64,000 bases of DNA from Tenacibaculum sp. 190524A05c (GTDB lineage Bacteria > Bacteroidota > Bacteroidia > Flavobacteriales > Flavobacteriaceae), in contig NZ_OZ038523.1 in NCBI RefSeq assembly GCF_964036595.1, positions 958,501 to 1,022,500 of the forward strand, written 5' to 3'. The notes under the pieces were generated by a model that was not told the DNA's origin, did no database searches, and was given only the letters and a program-made list of their open reading frames with translations. Positions within the stretch are counted from its first letter, which is position 1. Each line of letters starts with the position of its first letter. The position numbers were made by a program, and so were the translations under genes. Below, piece after piece: positions 1-7,712 of this stretch.

Positions 1-2
1 AA

Positions 3-2075
3 GATTCGGGAATTCAAAAACAGTTTAGAATTGTAAAATCTCTGTTTGATAAAGCAGATGTAGTTATAAACTGTGGGGATGCTGGTCAAGAAGGAGAATT
101 GATACAGCGTTGGGTTATTAATCAAGCTAATTATAAAGGTAAAGTTCAGCGATTATGGATTTCTTCACTTACTGAAGAAGCTATAAAAGAAGGTTTTGAT
201 AATTTAAAAGACGAAGAAAGTTATAATAACTTGTACTATGCAGGGTATTCTAGAGCAATCGGAGATTGGTTATTAGGATTAAATGCAACACGATTATATA
301 CTGTAAAATTTGGTGGTTACAAGCAGGTATTATCAATTGGTAGAGTCCAGACTCCTACTCTGGCCATGTTGGTAAATCGTTTTAATGAAATTAAAAACTT
401 TAAACCACAACCATATTGGGAGTTACAGACTACTTATAGAAATACAGTGTTCAATTGTGAAGAAGGTAGATTTTTAAAAAAGGAAGAAGGACAAGCATTT
501 GCTGATAAGGTAAAAGAATCTGATTTTGAAATCATTTCTGTTACTAAAAAGAAAGGAAAAGACTATGCACCTAAGCTTTTTGATTTAACAGGTTTACAAG
601 TATATTGTAATAATAAATTTGGTTTTTCAGCTGATGAAACTTTAAAAATAGTTCAAAAGCTTTACGAAATGAAGGTTGTTACTTATCCTAGAGTAGATAC
701 AACATTCTTACCTAATGATATCTATCCTAAGGTTGCTGGAATACTTCAAAGACTAACTAATTATAGTGAAATTACTGCTCCTCTTTTGGGTAAGAAAATA
801 AAGAAGTCAACCCGAGTATTTAACGATAAAAAAGTTACAGATCACCATGCTATAATTCCTACAGGAATTCAAACCAATTTGCAATATAATCAGCAACAAG
901 TTTATGATATTATTGTAAGAAGATTTATTGCTGTTTTTTATCCTGATAGTGATATTTCTAATACTTCAGTAATTGGAAAAGCAGATGAAGTTTCATTTAA
1001 AACTACAGGAAAAGAAATACTAACTAAAGGATGGAGAGTAGTTTTTGAATTTAATGAAGAACCTAAAAAAATAAATACTGAACAAAGTATACTTCCTAAT
1101 TTTGAGAAAGGTGAAAAGGGTCCACATGAACCAAGTTTCCTTGAAAAAGAGACTAAGCCACCTCGAAATTATACGGAAGCGAGTTTACTTCGTGCTATGG
1201 AAACAGCCGGTAAACAAGTAGATGATGATGAAATGCGTGAATTAATGAAAGAGAATGGAATTGGAAGACCATCTACACGTGCAAGTATAATTGAAACCTT
1301 GTTCAAAAGAAAATATATTGAACGCCAAAAGAAATTAGTAGTTCCAACACAAACTGGAATTGACTTAATTGCTCTTATTGACAATGAACTTTTAAAATCT
1401 GCTGAATTAACTGGGCTTTGGGAAAAAAGATTAAAAGAAATTGAACGTGGTGAGTTCCATGCAAGTTCTTTTATTAAACAAATGAAGGCCATGGTTGATC
1501 ATTTAGTTTATGAAGTTCGTTCTAGTAAAAAAACTGCACGTCTATCCGCTGAAAACAATACCCAAAAACCAACAACAGCAAAGAAAAAAACATCAACTAA
1601 GAAAACAGTAGTTGGTAAGGATTGTCCTAAATGTAAAAAAGGAAATTTACTAAAAGGGTCGTCTGCATATGGATGTTCAGATTATAAAAACGGATGTAAT
1701 TTTAAACTTCCTTTTTCTTTTATGGAAAAGAAAATATCTGAAAGTCAACTTATTCGATTGTTAGACAAAGGAAGCACAACGAACTTAAAAGGTTGGAAAT
1801 CGGAAAATGGTAAAATAGAAGGGCTGATTCGTTTTGATGATAATTTCAACCTTAAATTAGAACCAAAGAAAGGAGCTACAACAAAAAAGGTTCCAGATAC
1901 AATTACGTGTCCTAAATGTAAAAAAGGCACCGTTTTAAAAGGTAAATCTGCCTATGGATGCTCTGAATATAGCAATGGCTGTACTTTTGTTTTTCCTTTT
2001 GCAAAAATTAAAGAACTAGCTAATGGTAAAGAGTTAACAAAGGAATTAGTTTACCAGATATTACAATCTCATTAA
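3..2075 (+). CDS. topB: DNA topoisomerase III, 5'-truncated by window edge
   Basis: Type IA topoisomerase that relaxes or decatenates DNA through a transient 5'-phosphotyrosine. The frame is open from base 3 with no start, and the first codons give the TOPRIM tail (CGDAGQEGELIQRW, where the DxDxxxEG-type acidic motif lies), so the true start is upstream of the window; the TTG at 99 is not a start. SIGRVQTPTLAML and VVTYPRVDTTFLP follow; the Tyr of the latter (codon near 683) is the expected nucleophile. The C-terminus carries two similar zinc-ribbon-like modules, each CPKCKKG...YGCS...NGC (near 1621-1710 and 1909-1998), separated by a basic Lys/Thr linker. Type IA enzymes often use such modules to bind single-stranded DNA. 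The following gene is convergent. Confidence 0.95.
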   Translation, partial: DSGIQKQFRIVKSLFDKADVVINCGDAGQEGELIQRWVINQANYKGKVQRLWISSLTEEAIKEGFDNLKDEESYNNLYYAGYSRAIGDWLLGLNATRLYTVKFGGYKQVLSIGRVQTPTLAMLVNRFNEIKNFKPQPYWELQTTYRNTVFNCEEGRFLKKEEGQAFADKVKESDFEIISVTKKKGKDYAPKLFDLTGLQVYCNNKFGFSADETLKIVQKLYEMKVVTYPRVDTTFLPNDIYPKVAGILQRLTNYSEITAPLLGKKIKKSTRVFNDKKVTDHHAIIPTGIQTNLQYNQQQVYDIIVRRFIAVFYPDSDISNTSVIGKADEVSFKTTGKEILTKGWRVVFEFNEEPKKINTEQSILPNFEKGEKGPHEPSFLEKETKPPRNYTEASLLRAMETAGKQVDDDEMRELMKENGIGRPSTRASIIETLFKRKYIERQKKLVVPTQTGIDLIALIDNELLKSAELTGLWEKRLKEIERGEFHASSFIKQMKAMVDHLVYEVRSSKKTARLSAENNTQKPTTAKKKTSTKKTVVGKDCPKCKKGNLLKGSSAYGCSDYKNGCNFKLPFSFMEKKISESQLIRLLDKGSTTNLKGWKSENGKIEGLIRFDDNFNLKLEPKKGATTKKVPDTITCPKCKKGTVLKGKSAYGCSEYSNGCTFVFPFAKIKELANGKELTKELVYQILQSH

Positions 2076-2127
2076 AGTAATGAGTAGTTATTTTTGATAA
2101 AAAGAGATTACAAAATATATTAAAAAA

Positions 2128-2799
2128 CTAATTCTTTTGACTATAATAAAAACTCTTATGTTTTTCTAGATTCTTAATAGAACTCTCAATCCATTTGGCA
2201 TAAGTTTCATTTTTCTCTTCTTCCGTAAGTTGCCAATTAATCTCAGACTTCCTTAGTCTTGTTGTAACATCCTGAAGAACAATTGCAGCTGCTACAGATA
2301 TATTCAAACTCTCTGTAAAACCAACCATTGGAATTTTTAAGTATCCATCTGCATTTTCCAACATAAAATCAGAGACTCCTTCTCTTTCTACACCAAATAC
2401 AAAAGCGGATTTCTTGGTAATATCAAAATCTGACAAATAACAAGAATCATTATGCGGAGTAGTTGCTATGATTTGATAACCTTTATTTTTCAAAGCATTA
2501 AAACAATCTTTAGTATTGCTGTTTTCATCTTTAAATCGATGAAAATCCAACCATTTTTGACTGCCCTTTGCTATTTTTCTAGAAACTTTATTTATGTAAC
2601 TATTTTCAATCGTATGTACATCTTGTATTCCGAAAACATCACAACTTCTCACTACAGCACTGGCATTGTGTGATTGAAAAATATTCTCCAATACAACCGT
2701 AAAATGTCTAGTTCTATTGGAAATTACTTCTTTAAAAATTCGTCTTCTTTTCTCTGTTACAAACTCTTCTAAATATTGTAATAAGTTTTCATCTACCAT
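2128..2799 (-). CDS. trmH: TrmH-type tRNA (Gm18) 2'-O-methyltransferase
   Basis: SPOUT-superfamily methyltransferase of 223 residues. The N-terminus has the TrmH signature RTRHFTVVLENIFQSHNASA with the catalytic Arg and the NxxAVxRSCDxFG motif. The C-terminal trefoil-knot motifs are visible as VFGVEREGVSD, LKIPMVGFTESLNISVA and the following AAIVLQDVTTRLRK. In characterised TrmH the product is 2'-O-methylguanosine 18 in the tRNA D-loop, with SAM as donor. The gene is divergent from the sirtuin, with only 34 bases between the start codons. A TAAGTTTG -7 element sits four bases from the ATG, so the transcript is probably leaderless or nearly so. Confidence 0.9.
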   Translation of the reverse strand: MVDENLLQYLEEFVTEKRRRIFKEVISNRTRHFTVVLENIFQSHNASAVVRSCDVFGIQDVHTIENSYINKVSRKIAKGSQKWLDFHRFKDENSNTKDCFNALKNKGYQIIATTPHNDSCYLSDFDITKKSAFVFGVEREGVSDFMLENADGYLKIPMVGFTESLNISVAAAIVLQDVTTRLRKSEINWQLTEEEKNETYAKWIESSIKNLEKHKSFYYSQKN

Positions 2800-2803
2800 A
2801 AAG

Positions 2804-2811
2804 CAAACTTA
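2804..2811 (-). promoter_or_regulatory. Bacteroidota -7 element for trmH
   Basis: On the minus strand this reads TAAGTTTG, matching the TAnnTTTG -7 consensus of Bacteroidota housekeeping promoters. It ends four bases before the trmH start codon, which implies transcription starts at or next to the ATG. No convincing -33 element was identified. Confidence 0.5.
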
Positions 2812-2833
2812 TAAAAATTATTATTTTAGACTT

Positions 2834-3517
2834 ATGAAAAAAATAGTTGTTTTAACAGGTGCAGGAATCAGTGCTGAAAGTGGAATAAATACATTTAGAG
2901 ATGCTAATGGATTATGGGAAGGTCATGATATAATGGAGGTTGCCTCACCAATTGGTTTTGAAAATAATCCTGCTTTAGTATTAGATTTCTATAATAAGCG
3001 TCGTCAACAATTATTTGAAGTAGAACCTAATGAAGCTCATCATAACTTAAAACGCTTAGAATCGCAATATGAAGTTCATATTATTACACAGAATGTAGAC
3101 GATTTACATGAAAGAGCAAACAGTTCAAACATTTTACATTTACATGGAGAACTTTTAAAAGCAAGAAGTTCAGCTGTCAATGATTTTATTTGTCATTGGG
3201 AAAAGGATATTAACTTAGGTCATCTAGCGAAAGATGGATCTCAATTAAGACCTCATATTGTTTGGTTTGGTGAGGATGTACCATTACTAGAAAAAGCAGT
3301 AGAAATTACCGAAAAGGCTGATATTTTAGTTATCATAGGAACTTCGATGCAAGTATATCCTGCAGCCAGCTTAATAAACTTTATTAAGGATGAAACTCCG
3401 ATTTACTTTATAGATCCTAAACCTTATATAAACAAAAACGCCTTTAATAATTTAACTATTATTAAAGACGTTGCTACCTTGGGGACAGATAAACTATTAA
3501 AAATGCTTATGCATTAA
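2834..3517 (+). CDS. cobB: NAD-dependent protein deacylase, sirtuin class III (CobB-like)
   Basis: Sirtuin of 227 residues. Visible motifs are GAGISAESGINTFRDANGLW (NAD binding), TQNVDDLHERA, HLHGELLKARS with the catalytic His, RPHIVWFGE and IGTSMQVYPAA. The Tyr-x-x-Arg pair in FYNKRRQQ is the class III signature that favours succinyl/malonyl/glutaryl-lysine over acetyl-lysine. The ATG at 2834 was chosen because it opens directly on the Rossmann motif; the longer open frame upstream overlaps the divergent trmH gene. Oddly, the segment that holds four zinc-binding cysteines in E. coli CobB holds a single Cys here (FICHWEKD), so the structural zinc site appears lost. The stop overlaps the end of the convergent neighbour by 4 bases. 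Confidence 0.92.
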   Translation: MKKIVVLTGAGISAESGINTFRDANGLWEGHDIMEVASPIGFENNPALVLDFYNKRRQQLFEVEPNEAHHNLKRLESQYEVHIITQNVDDLHERANSSNILHLHGELLKARSSAVNDFICHWEKDINLGHLAKDGSQLRPHIVWFGEDVPLLEKAVEITEKADILVIIGTSMQVYPAASLINFIKDETPIYFIDPKPYINKNAFNNLTIIKDVATLGTDKLLKMLMH

Positions 3518-3897
3518 TTTTTAACGTATGTAATCATTAAATTATCGTCTGCTGCTCCCTTTACATCTTCTACTAGCTCAACAATTAGCTTATCACTAGA
3601 AATTTCAATAATTCTATGAAAAACCGTATCTGAACCAGAAATTTTAATCATCTTTTTGGTCTTATCGTAATTCCATGAAGAAGTTTCCATCTCTCCAAAG
3701 TGAGATTCTTCAACTTTTCCATCTTTAGAGAATAATAACCACTCATCTTCTTTATTTGAAGATAATTCAGGTTCCTCTCCTTTCTCCTGTACTGATTCTA
3801 TAAACCATTTACCAGAAGTAAGAATTCCTTCTACATCCTGAGCATTAACTGCAAAAGATGCTAGACCTAAAAAAAATGCAAATACTATTTTTTTCAT
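3514..3897 (-). CDS. secreted lipocalin-like protein
   Basis: 127 residues with a classical signal peptide (MKKIVFAFFLGLASFAVNAQ, cleavage after NAQ or thereabouts). The mature part is short and beta-rich: GKWFIESVQEKGEEPE, DEWLLFSKDGKVEES and TSSWNYDKTKKMIKISG are typical of the Bacteroidota lipocalin-like (DUF4923/lipocalin_4-type) folds, in which a W...F..DG pattern starts the barrel. No lipobox Cys is present, so it is probably periplasmic. Ligand and role are unknown. A TATTTTTG -7 element lies at 3921-3928 on the minus strand, about 23 bases before the ATG, so it seems to be a single-gene unit. The fold call is an inference from pattern only. Confidence 0.7.
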   Translation of the reverse strand: MKKIVFAFFLGLASFAVNAQDVEGILTSGKWFIESVQEKGEEPELSSNKEDEWLLFSKDGKVEESHFGEMETSSWNYDKTKKMIKISGSDTVFHRIIEISSDKLIVELVEDVKGAADDNLMITYVKN

Positions 3898-3964
3898 TAT
3901 ATACAGATTGTGTTTCTATTCAAAAATAAGCAAAAGTTAGACCAAAAATAAATTATGTTGATAA

Positions 3965-4432
3965 TTAACTTATAATTTTTTCGAAAAAGGCAAATAATTC
4001 GCCATTTGATATACTACTTCCTTTCTCTATTAAGTCAAAGATTTCAGGGTTTCTTTCTTCAGAATATGGTTTGTTACCATGTAAAAAAGAAACTTCTGGG
4101 GATTTATAATGTTCTAACAACCAAGTATAACCATTTTGAGTTAATAAGTCAATATCTTTTTCAACTTTTATTACAATTCTTTTTATTTCTTGATCCTCAC
4201 ACTTGAATAAATTAATTGTTTTTGGAGAAAAGTGTTCTAAAAATTTAGTTCTTGTCAGTACATCTTCCCAAACAACATCACTAAATAAATTCATCTCTTC
4301 CTCTGCAAGTTTCGGATTCTCAGCTTTAATCGTGGTCCACTCCTTAACATCAATACTTTGAGTAGCTAAAAATTGCGCAAACTCTTGATGTAATGATTCA
4401 AATTGCTCTTTCGTAAGTTGTCTATATTTCAT
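3965..4432 (-). CDS. conserved Bacteroidota protein (DUF6495-like)
   Basis: 155 residues, cytoplasmic, acidic, with no signal peptide or membrane segment. The start MKYRQLTKEQFESLHQEFAQ followed by NLFSDVVWEDVLTRTKFLEH and a Phe/Glu-rich tail matches what I recall of DUF6495, a family of unknown function restricted to Bacteroidota; the family number is from memory. The 5' end overlaps the 3' end of the M23 endopeptidase gene by 11 bases, so the two are translationally coupled in one transcript. The association with a peptidoglycan hydrolase is the only functional hint. Confidence 0.7.
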   Translation of the reverse strand: MKYRQLTKEQFESLHQEFAQFLATQSIDVKEWTTIKAENPKLAEEEMNLFSDVVWEDVLTRTKFLEHFSPKTINLFKCEDQEIKRIVIKVEKDIDLLTQNGYTWLLEHYKSPEVSFLHGNKPYSEERNPEIFDLIEKGSSISNGELFAFFEKIIS

Positions 4433-5105
4433 TTGGCAATTTTAAGAGTAAATTTGGATTTGGGCAATTTTGTTCATAAAATTTAACTTCCAATTCTGAA
4501 CAAACTCCTGGATAATCACCTTCTTTATTTTCTATATCTAAAATAAGTTGAAAATGTAAATGTGGAGCATAGTCACCATTCACTTCACTTTTACCTAACG
4601 TACCTATTTCTTCGCCTTGAGTTACACTCTGACCAATTTTAAGATTTTCAATAGAAGATAAAGCTAAATGACCATAAAGAGAATAAAAAGTTTTTCCTTC
4701 AATATTATGCTCTATAATAATTGTTGGTCCGTAATCTCCATGGTTTAAATTATTTTTAAAACTGTGGATTTTACCATCTAAAACTGATAAGACCTTCGTT
4801 CCTTCATCACACCATAAGTCAATTCCTAAATGAATATTTCTTTCATTAGTATCCGAAGTATTAAAATATGAACTTCTCTTATATATGTCTCTCTTCTCTA
4901 AATATCCACCGTAAGCAACTTTAGCTTTCTTTTTATTTAAAAATGACTCTAAATAATTTTTCCATTCTAATGAAGATGAAACATCAAAAGAGTTTAATTC
5001 TTTATTATTTGAAGAAATTGAAACTGGAACGTAATCCGATAGTTCAATGGATTGATCTATTACTTTAATTGGAGTATCAGTAATAGTTTTTAAAAAGTTT
5101 GTCAT
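4422..5105 (-). CDS. M23-family peptidoglycan DD-metalloendopeptidase
   Basis: 227 residues from MTNFLKTITDTP. The LytM/M23 zinc site is complete: HLGIDLWCDEGT (first His and Asp), LYGHLALS, and APHLHFQL giving the HxH. The fold ordinarily cleaves peptide cross-links in peptidoglycan. No signal peptide is evident from the chosen start. A longer frame upstream would add MQLVFLAALFYFYK, but it would run through the terminator hairpin of the preceding gene, so the shorter start is preferred. Without an export signal the location is uncertain: the hydrophobic extension could be a signal anchor, or substrates may be cytosolic. It overlaps the DUF6495-like gene downstream. Confidence 0.85.
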   Translation of the reverse strand: MTNFLKTITDTPIKVIDQSIELSDYVPVSISSNNKELNSFDVSSSLEWKNYLESFLNKKKAKVAYGGYLEKRDIYKRSSYFNTSDTNERNIHLGIDLWCDEGTKVLSVLDGKIHSFKNNLNHGDYGPTIIIEHNIEGKTFYSLYGHLALSSIENLKIGQSVTQGEEIGTLGKSEVNGDYAPHLHFQLILDIENKEGDYPGVCSELEVKFYEQNCPNPNLLLKLPNEI

Positions 5106-5110
5106 TTTGT

Positions 5111-5149
5111 AAAAATAAAAAAGTGCAGCTAGAAAAACTAACTGCACTT
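5111..5149 (-). terminator. Rho-independent terminator of the repeat lipoprotein gene
   Basis: Hairpin with stem AAGTGCAG/CTGCACTT, followed on the minus strand by a T-rich run. It lies 20 bases past the stop of the five-repeat lipoprotein and before the M23 start. Confidence 0.8.
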
Positions 5150-5168
5150 AGAAAACTCTGGTTTATAA

Positions 5169-6812
5169 CTAGTTTCTATTAACTGTTATCGAATTTGAGA
5201 GGTCAAAACATCCTTTTAAATCGTTGGCGTTTTTACCCATTTCTAATCCTTCCAATCCATCTTCATAACGGATATACCAGATTAGACATACTCCAACTCC
5301 TGCTCCATCAAAGTTTACACCTTCTAAAGCAGCCATTGTTGGCGGTAATCCTAAAATATTACCCATATCATCTGTTACGATGAAAGAATTATTAGCTCCA
5401 ACAGGAGTTCCTGTTAAAGTAATTCCTGAAACGTTATCTGCAGTTCCATCAACAGTAAAGTTAAATGGACCTCCATTTAATGTTCCTGCTTCTGTTGGAG
5501 AACAACGTAATACTTCAATTGAATTAGATAAACTAAATAGTCCTTTTAAGTCATTAGCATTTTTACCCATTTCTAACCCTTCTAATCCATCCTCATAACG
5601 GATATACCAGATTAAACAAGTTCCAGCTCCTGCTCCATCAAAGTTCACACCTTCTAATGCAGCTAATGTTGGTGGTAATCCTAAGATATTACCCATATCA
5701 TCTGTTACAATAAATGAATTATTAGTTCCGACCGGAGAACCTGTAACTGCAACTCCAGATACATTATCTGCTGTTCCATCAACTGTAAACTTGAAAGGAC
5801 CTCCTGTTAATGTTCCTGCCATTGGAGCAGCAACTCTATCTACAATAATTTCATTAGATAAATCGAAACATCCAGATAAATTATTAGCATTTTGTCCCAT
5901 TGCTAAACCTTGGATTCCATCTTCGTAACGTAAATACCAAATTAAACATCTTCCGACTCCAGCTCCATCAAAATCAACACCTTCTAAAGCCGCCATTGTT
6001 GGAGGTAATCCTAAAATATTCCCCATATCATCAGTTACCACAAACGTGCTATTTGTTCCTTCAGGAGAACCTGTTACTGCAATACCAGAAACGTTATCTG
6101 CTACACTATCTCCAACTCCAAACTTAAATGGCCCACCAGTTAATGTACCTGCTTCAGTTTTCGAACGAATAACATCAATAGAATTAGATAAACTGAATAC
6201 TCCACTTAAATTGTTTGTATTCTCTCCCATTGCTAATCCAGTTAATCCATCTTCATAACGAATATACCAGATTAAACACTTTCCAGCTCCTGCTCCGTCA
6301 AAATCAACACCTTCTAATGCAGTTAATGTTGGAGGTAAACCTAAAATATTCCCCATGTCATCTGTAACAATAAATGAACTGTTCGTTCCTACCGGAGAAC
6401 CAGTAACGGCAACACCAGAAACGTTATCAACAGTTCCATCTACACAGAAATTAAATGGCCCACCAGTAAGCATTCCAGCAACTGGTCCTCCATTTCTATT
6501 TACTGTAATTGAATTAGATAAATCGAAGTTTCCTTTTAAGTTATTTGCATTTTGACCTACTTCTGCACCTTCAATTCCATCTTCAAATGCTAAATGCCAG
6601 ATTAAACAAACACCTACTCCTGCTCCATCAAAATCAACTCCTTCTAAAGCAGCTAATGTAGGAGGTAATCCTAAAATATTCCCAGTATCGTCTGTAATGA
6701 CATACGTAGTATTTGCTCCTTTGATATCACCCGAAAGTGTAATTCCAGATACATTATCAGCTTTACCATCTACAAAGAATGTAAACGGACCACCACTCAA
6801 TGTACCTCCTTC
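5169..6812 (-). repeat. five tandem ~330-bp coding repeats
   Basis: The units run at a period of about 330 bases. Blocks such as the GGTGG(T/A)AATCCTAA(A/G)ATATT stretch recur near 5341, 5671, 6002, 6332 and 6661. They encode the 110-residue modules of the lipoprotein. Confidence 0.85.
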
Positions 6813-6893
6813 TGTTATTACAACATTATCATCATCATCACATGATGTAAATGTTAGTGCTAAGGCTAAAAATCCTAATAGTAATTTTCTCAT
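5169..6893 (-). CDS. lipoprotein made of five ~110-residue tandem repeats
   Basis: 574 residues. The signal peptide ends in a lipobox (LALTFTSC) followed by four Asp, the usual start of Bacteroidota surface lipoproteins. The rest is five tandem units beginning near residues 29, 139, 248, 359 and 469. Each contains (S/T)GGPF.F.VDG.ADNVSG, VTDDMGNILGLPPT, ALEGV(D/N)FDGAGVG.CLIWY, a YEDG motif and FSLSNSI. The conserved CLIW Cys recurs in every unit. I know similar repeats from other flavobacteria but no characterised function; an extracellular or surface beta-rich module is inferred. The units are also similar in DNA, so copy number may vary by recombination. A Crp-type palindrome and a TAGTTTTG -7 element lie upstream. 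Confidence 0.85.
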   Translation of the reverse strand: MRKLLLGFLALALTFTSCDDDDNVVITEGGTLSGGPFTFFVDGKADNVSGITLSGDIKGANTTYVITDDTGNILGLPPTLAALEGVDFDGAGVGVCLIWHLAFEDGIEGAEVGQNANNLKGNFDLSNSITVNRNGGPVAGMLTGGPFNFCVDGTVDNVSGVAVTGSPVGTNSSFIVTDDMGNILGLPPTLTALEGVDFDGAGAGKCLIWYIRYEDGLTGLAMGENTNNLSGVFSLSNSIDVIRSKTEAGTLTGGPFKFGVGDSVADNVSGIAVTGSPEGTNSTFVVTDDMGNILGLPPTMAALEGVDFDGAGVGRCLIWYLRYEDGIQGLAMGQNANNLSGCFDLSNEIIVDRVAAPMAGTLTGGPFKFTVDGTADNVSGVAVTGSPVGTNNSFIVTDDMGNILGLPPTLAALEGVNFDGAGAGTCLIWYIRYEDGLEGLEMGKNANDLKGLFSLSNSIEVLRCSPTEAGTLNGGPFNFTVDGTADNVSGITLTGTPVGANNSFIVTDDMGNILGLPPTMAALEGVNFDGAGVGVCLIWYIRYEDGLEGLEMGKNANDLKGCFDLSNSITVNRN

Positions 6894-6919
6894 GGTTGTA
6901 ATTTATATAACGGTTTATA

Positions 6920-6927
6920 CAAAACTA
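6920..6927 (-). promoter_or_regulatory. -7 element of the repeat lipoprotein promoter
   Basis: Minus strand TAGTTTTG matches TAnnTTTG. A start near 6915 is implied, about 22 bases before the ATG at 6893. Confidence 0.5.
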
Positions 6928-6945
6928 TTCCAAGAGATTTTTATA

Positions 6946-6967
6946 AAATGTAAGCTAGCTTACATTT
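6946..6967. promoter_or_regulatory. 22-bp perfect palindrome, candidate Crp/Fnr-family operator
   Basis: The core TGTAAGCTAGCTTACA has the TGTnA-N6-TnACA form of Crp/Fnr sites, and symmetry extends three bases further on each side. It overlaps the stop codon of the Crp/Fnr-type gene at 6966. Its centre (6956.5) lies about 41-42 bases upstream of the start expected from the -7 element at 6920-6927, the geometry of a class II activator. Binding itself is inferred. Confidence 0.6.
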
Positions 6968-7637
6968 AGGCAGTTTTTTTCAATAATCTGATTTCTTTTC
7001 TATTAAAATCAATGATTTCATTGTGTTTTAATTCGTTTAATAATGAATTTAATGTAGGACGTGAAGTACCAATTAATGAAGCAATATCTTTTTGAGTATA
7101 TGGATGTCTTATGACATGATCACCTGTTTGATCACATTCATATCCATAATCTTCACAAAGTTCATCTAAAAACTCAAGTAGTCTTGTTTTAGCGTCTTTA
7201 AAAAGTAAAAGTTCTAGTCTTCGTTCTAATCTTTTAATACGTAAACCAATGAATTTATAAATTTTAAAACTTATCGAAACATTATCACGCATTAATTGAA
7301 ACATGGTATCTTTTGATACTGGACAAATTGAAGTAGTATTGTCTATAGATTGTGCAAATTCATTTCTTTTATCAATACCTAAAAGTGCTTTTTCACCAAA
7401 AATTTCTCCTTTGGTTAATATTGCTTTAATGACTTCCTCTCCATCTTCAGTATAATAGCCTAGCTTAACCTTACCTTTATCAATAAGGTAGATTTTATTA
7501 GCGTTATCGTCAGTAAAATAAATGTAATCACTCTTTTTATACTTATCAATATCGTGTTCCTTTTTGTACGCTGGATACTTATGTGGACACAATATTTTAA
7601 AGAGATTTACATCTTCAAAATACCATAAAGCACTCAT
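6966..7637 (-). CDS. Crp/Fnr-family transcriptional regulator
   Basis: 223 residues: an N-terminal cyclic-nucleotide-binding-type beta-roll (DKGKVKLGYYTEDGEEVIKA, ILTKGEIFGEKALLG), a dimerisation helix (KIYKFIGLRIKRLERRLELL), and a C-terminal winged helix with YTQKDIASLIGTSRPTLNSLLNELK as the helix-turn-helix. The phosphate-binding cassette is not canonical (no RxS for cAMP), and no Fnr-type Cys cluster is seen at the N-terminus, so the ligand is unknown. The gene sits immediately upstream of the repeat lipoprotein on the same strand, with a Crp-like palindrome between them, so that lipoprotein is the obvious candidate target. Confidence 0.9.
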   Translation of the reverse strand: MSALWYFEDVNLFKILCPHKYPAYKKEHDIDKYKKSDYIYFTDDNANKIYLIDKGKVKLGYYTEDGEEVIKAILTKGEIFGEKALLGIDKRNEFAQSIDNTTSICPVSKDTMFQLMRDNVSISFKIYKFIGLRIKRLERRLELLLFKDAKTRLLEFLDELCEDYGYECDQTGDHVIRHPYTQKDIASLIGTSRPTLNSLLNELKHNEIIDFNRKEIRLLKKTA

Positions 7638-7712
7638 AGTTCTGCAAGTTTATAATAGTATGTCCTGAAAATAGTAAATTCCTTACAATAGAATTGATGA
7701 AATTTTCAAAGT

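Noticed and set aside
5169..6893. Periodic repeats that could look like a CRISPR-type or minisatellite array
   Set aside because: The period is ~330 bp, the frame is fully coding, and there are no short spacers.
5195..6969. Several 60-90 residue open frames antisense to the repeat lipoprotein
   Set aside because: They recur with the 330-bp period and are shadows of the tandem repeats; none has a start or domain of its own.
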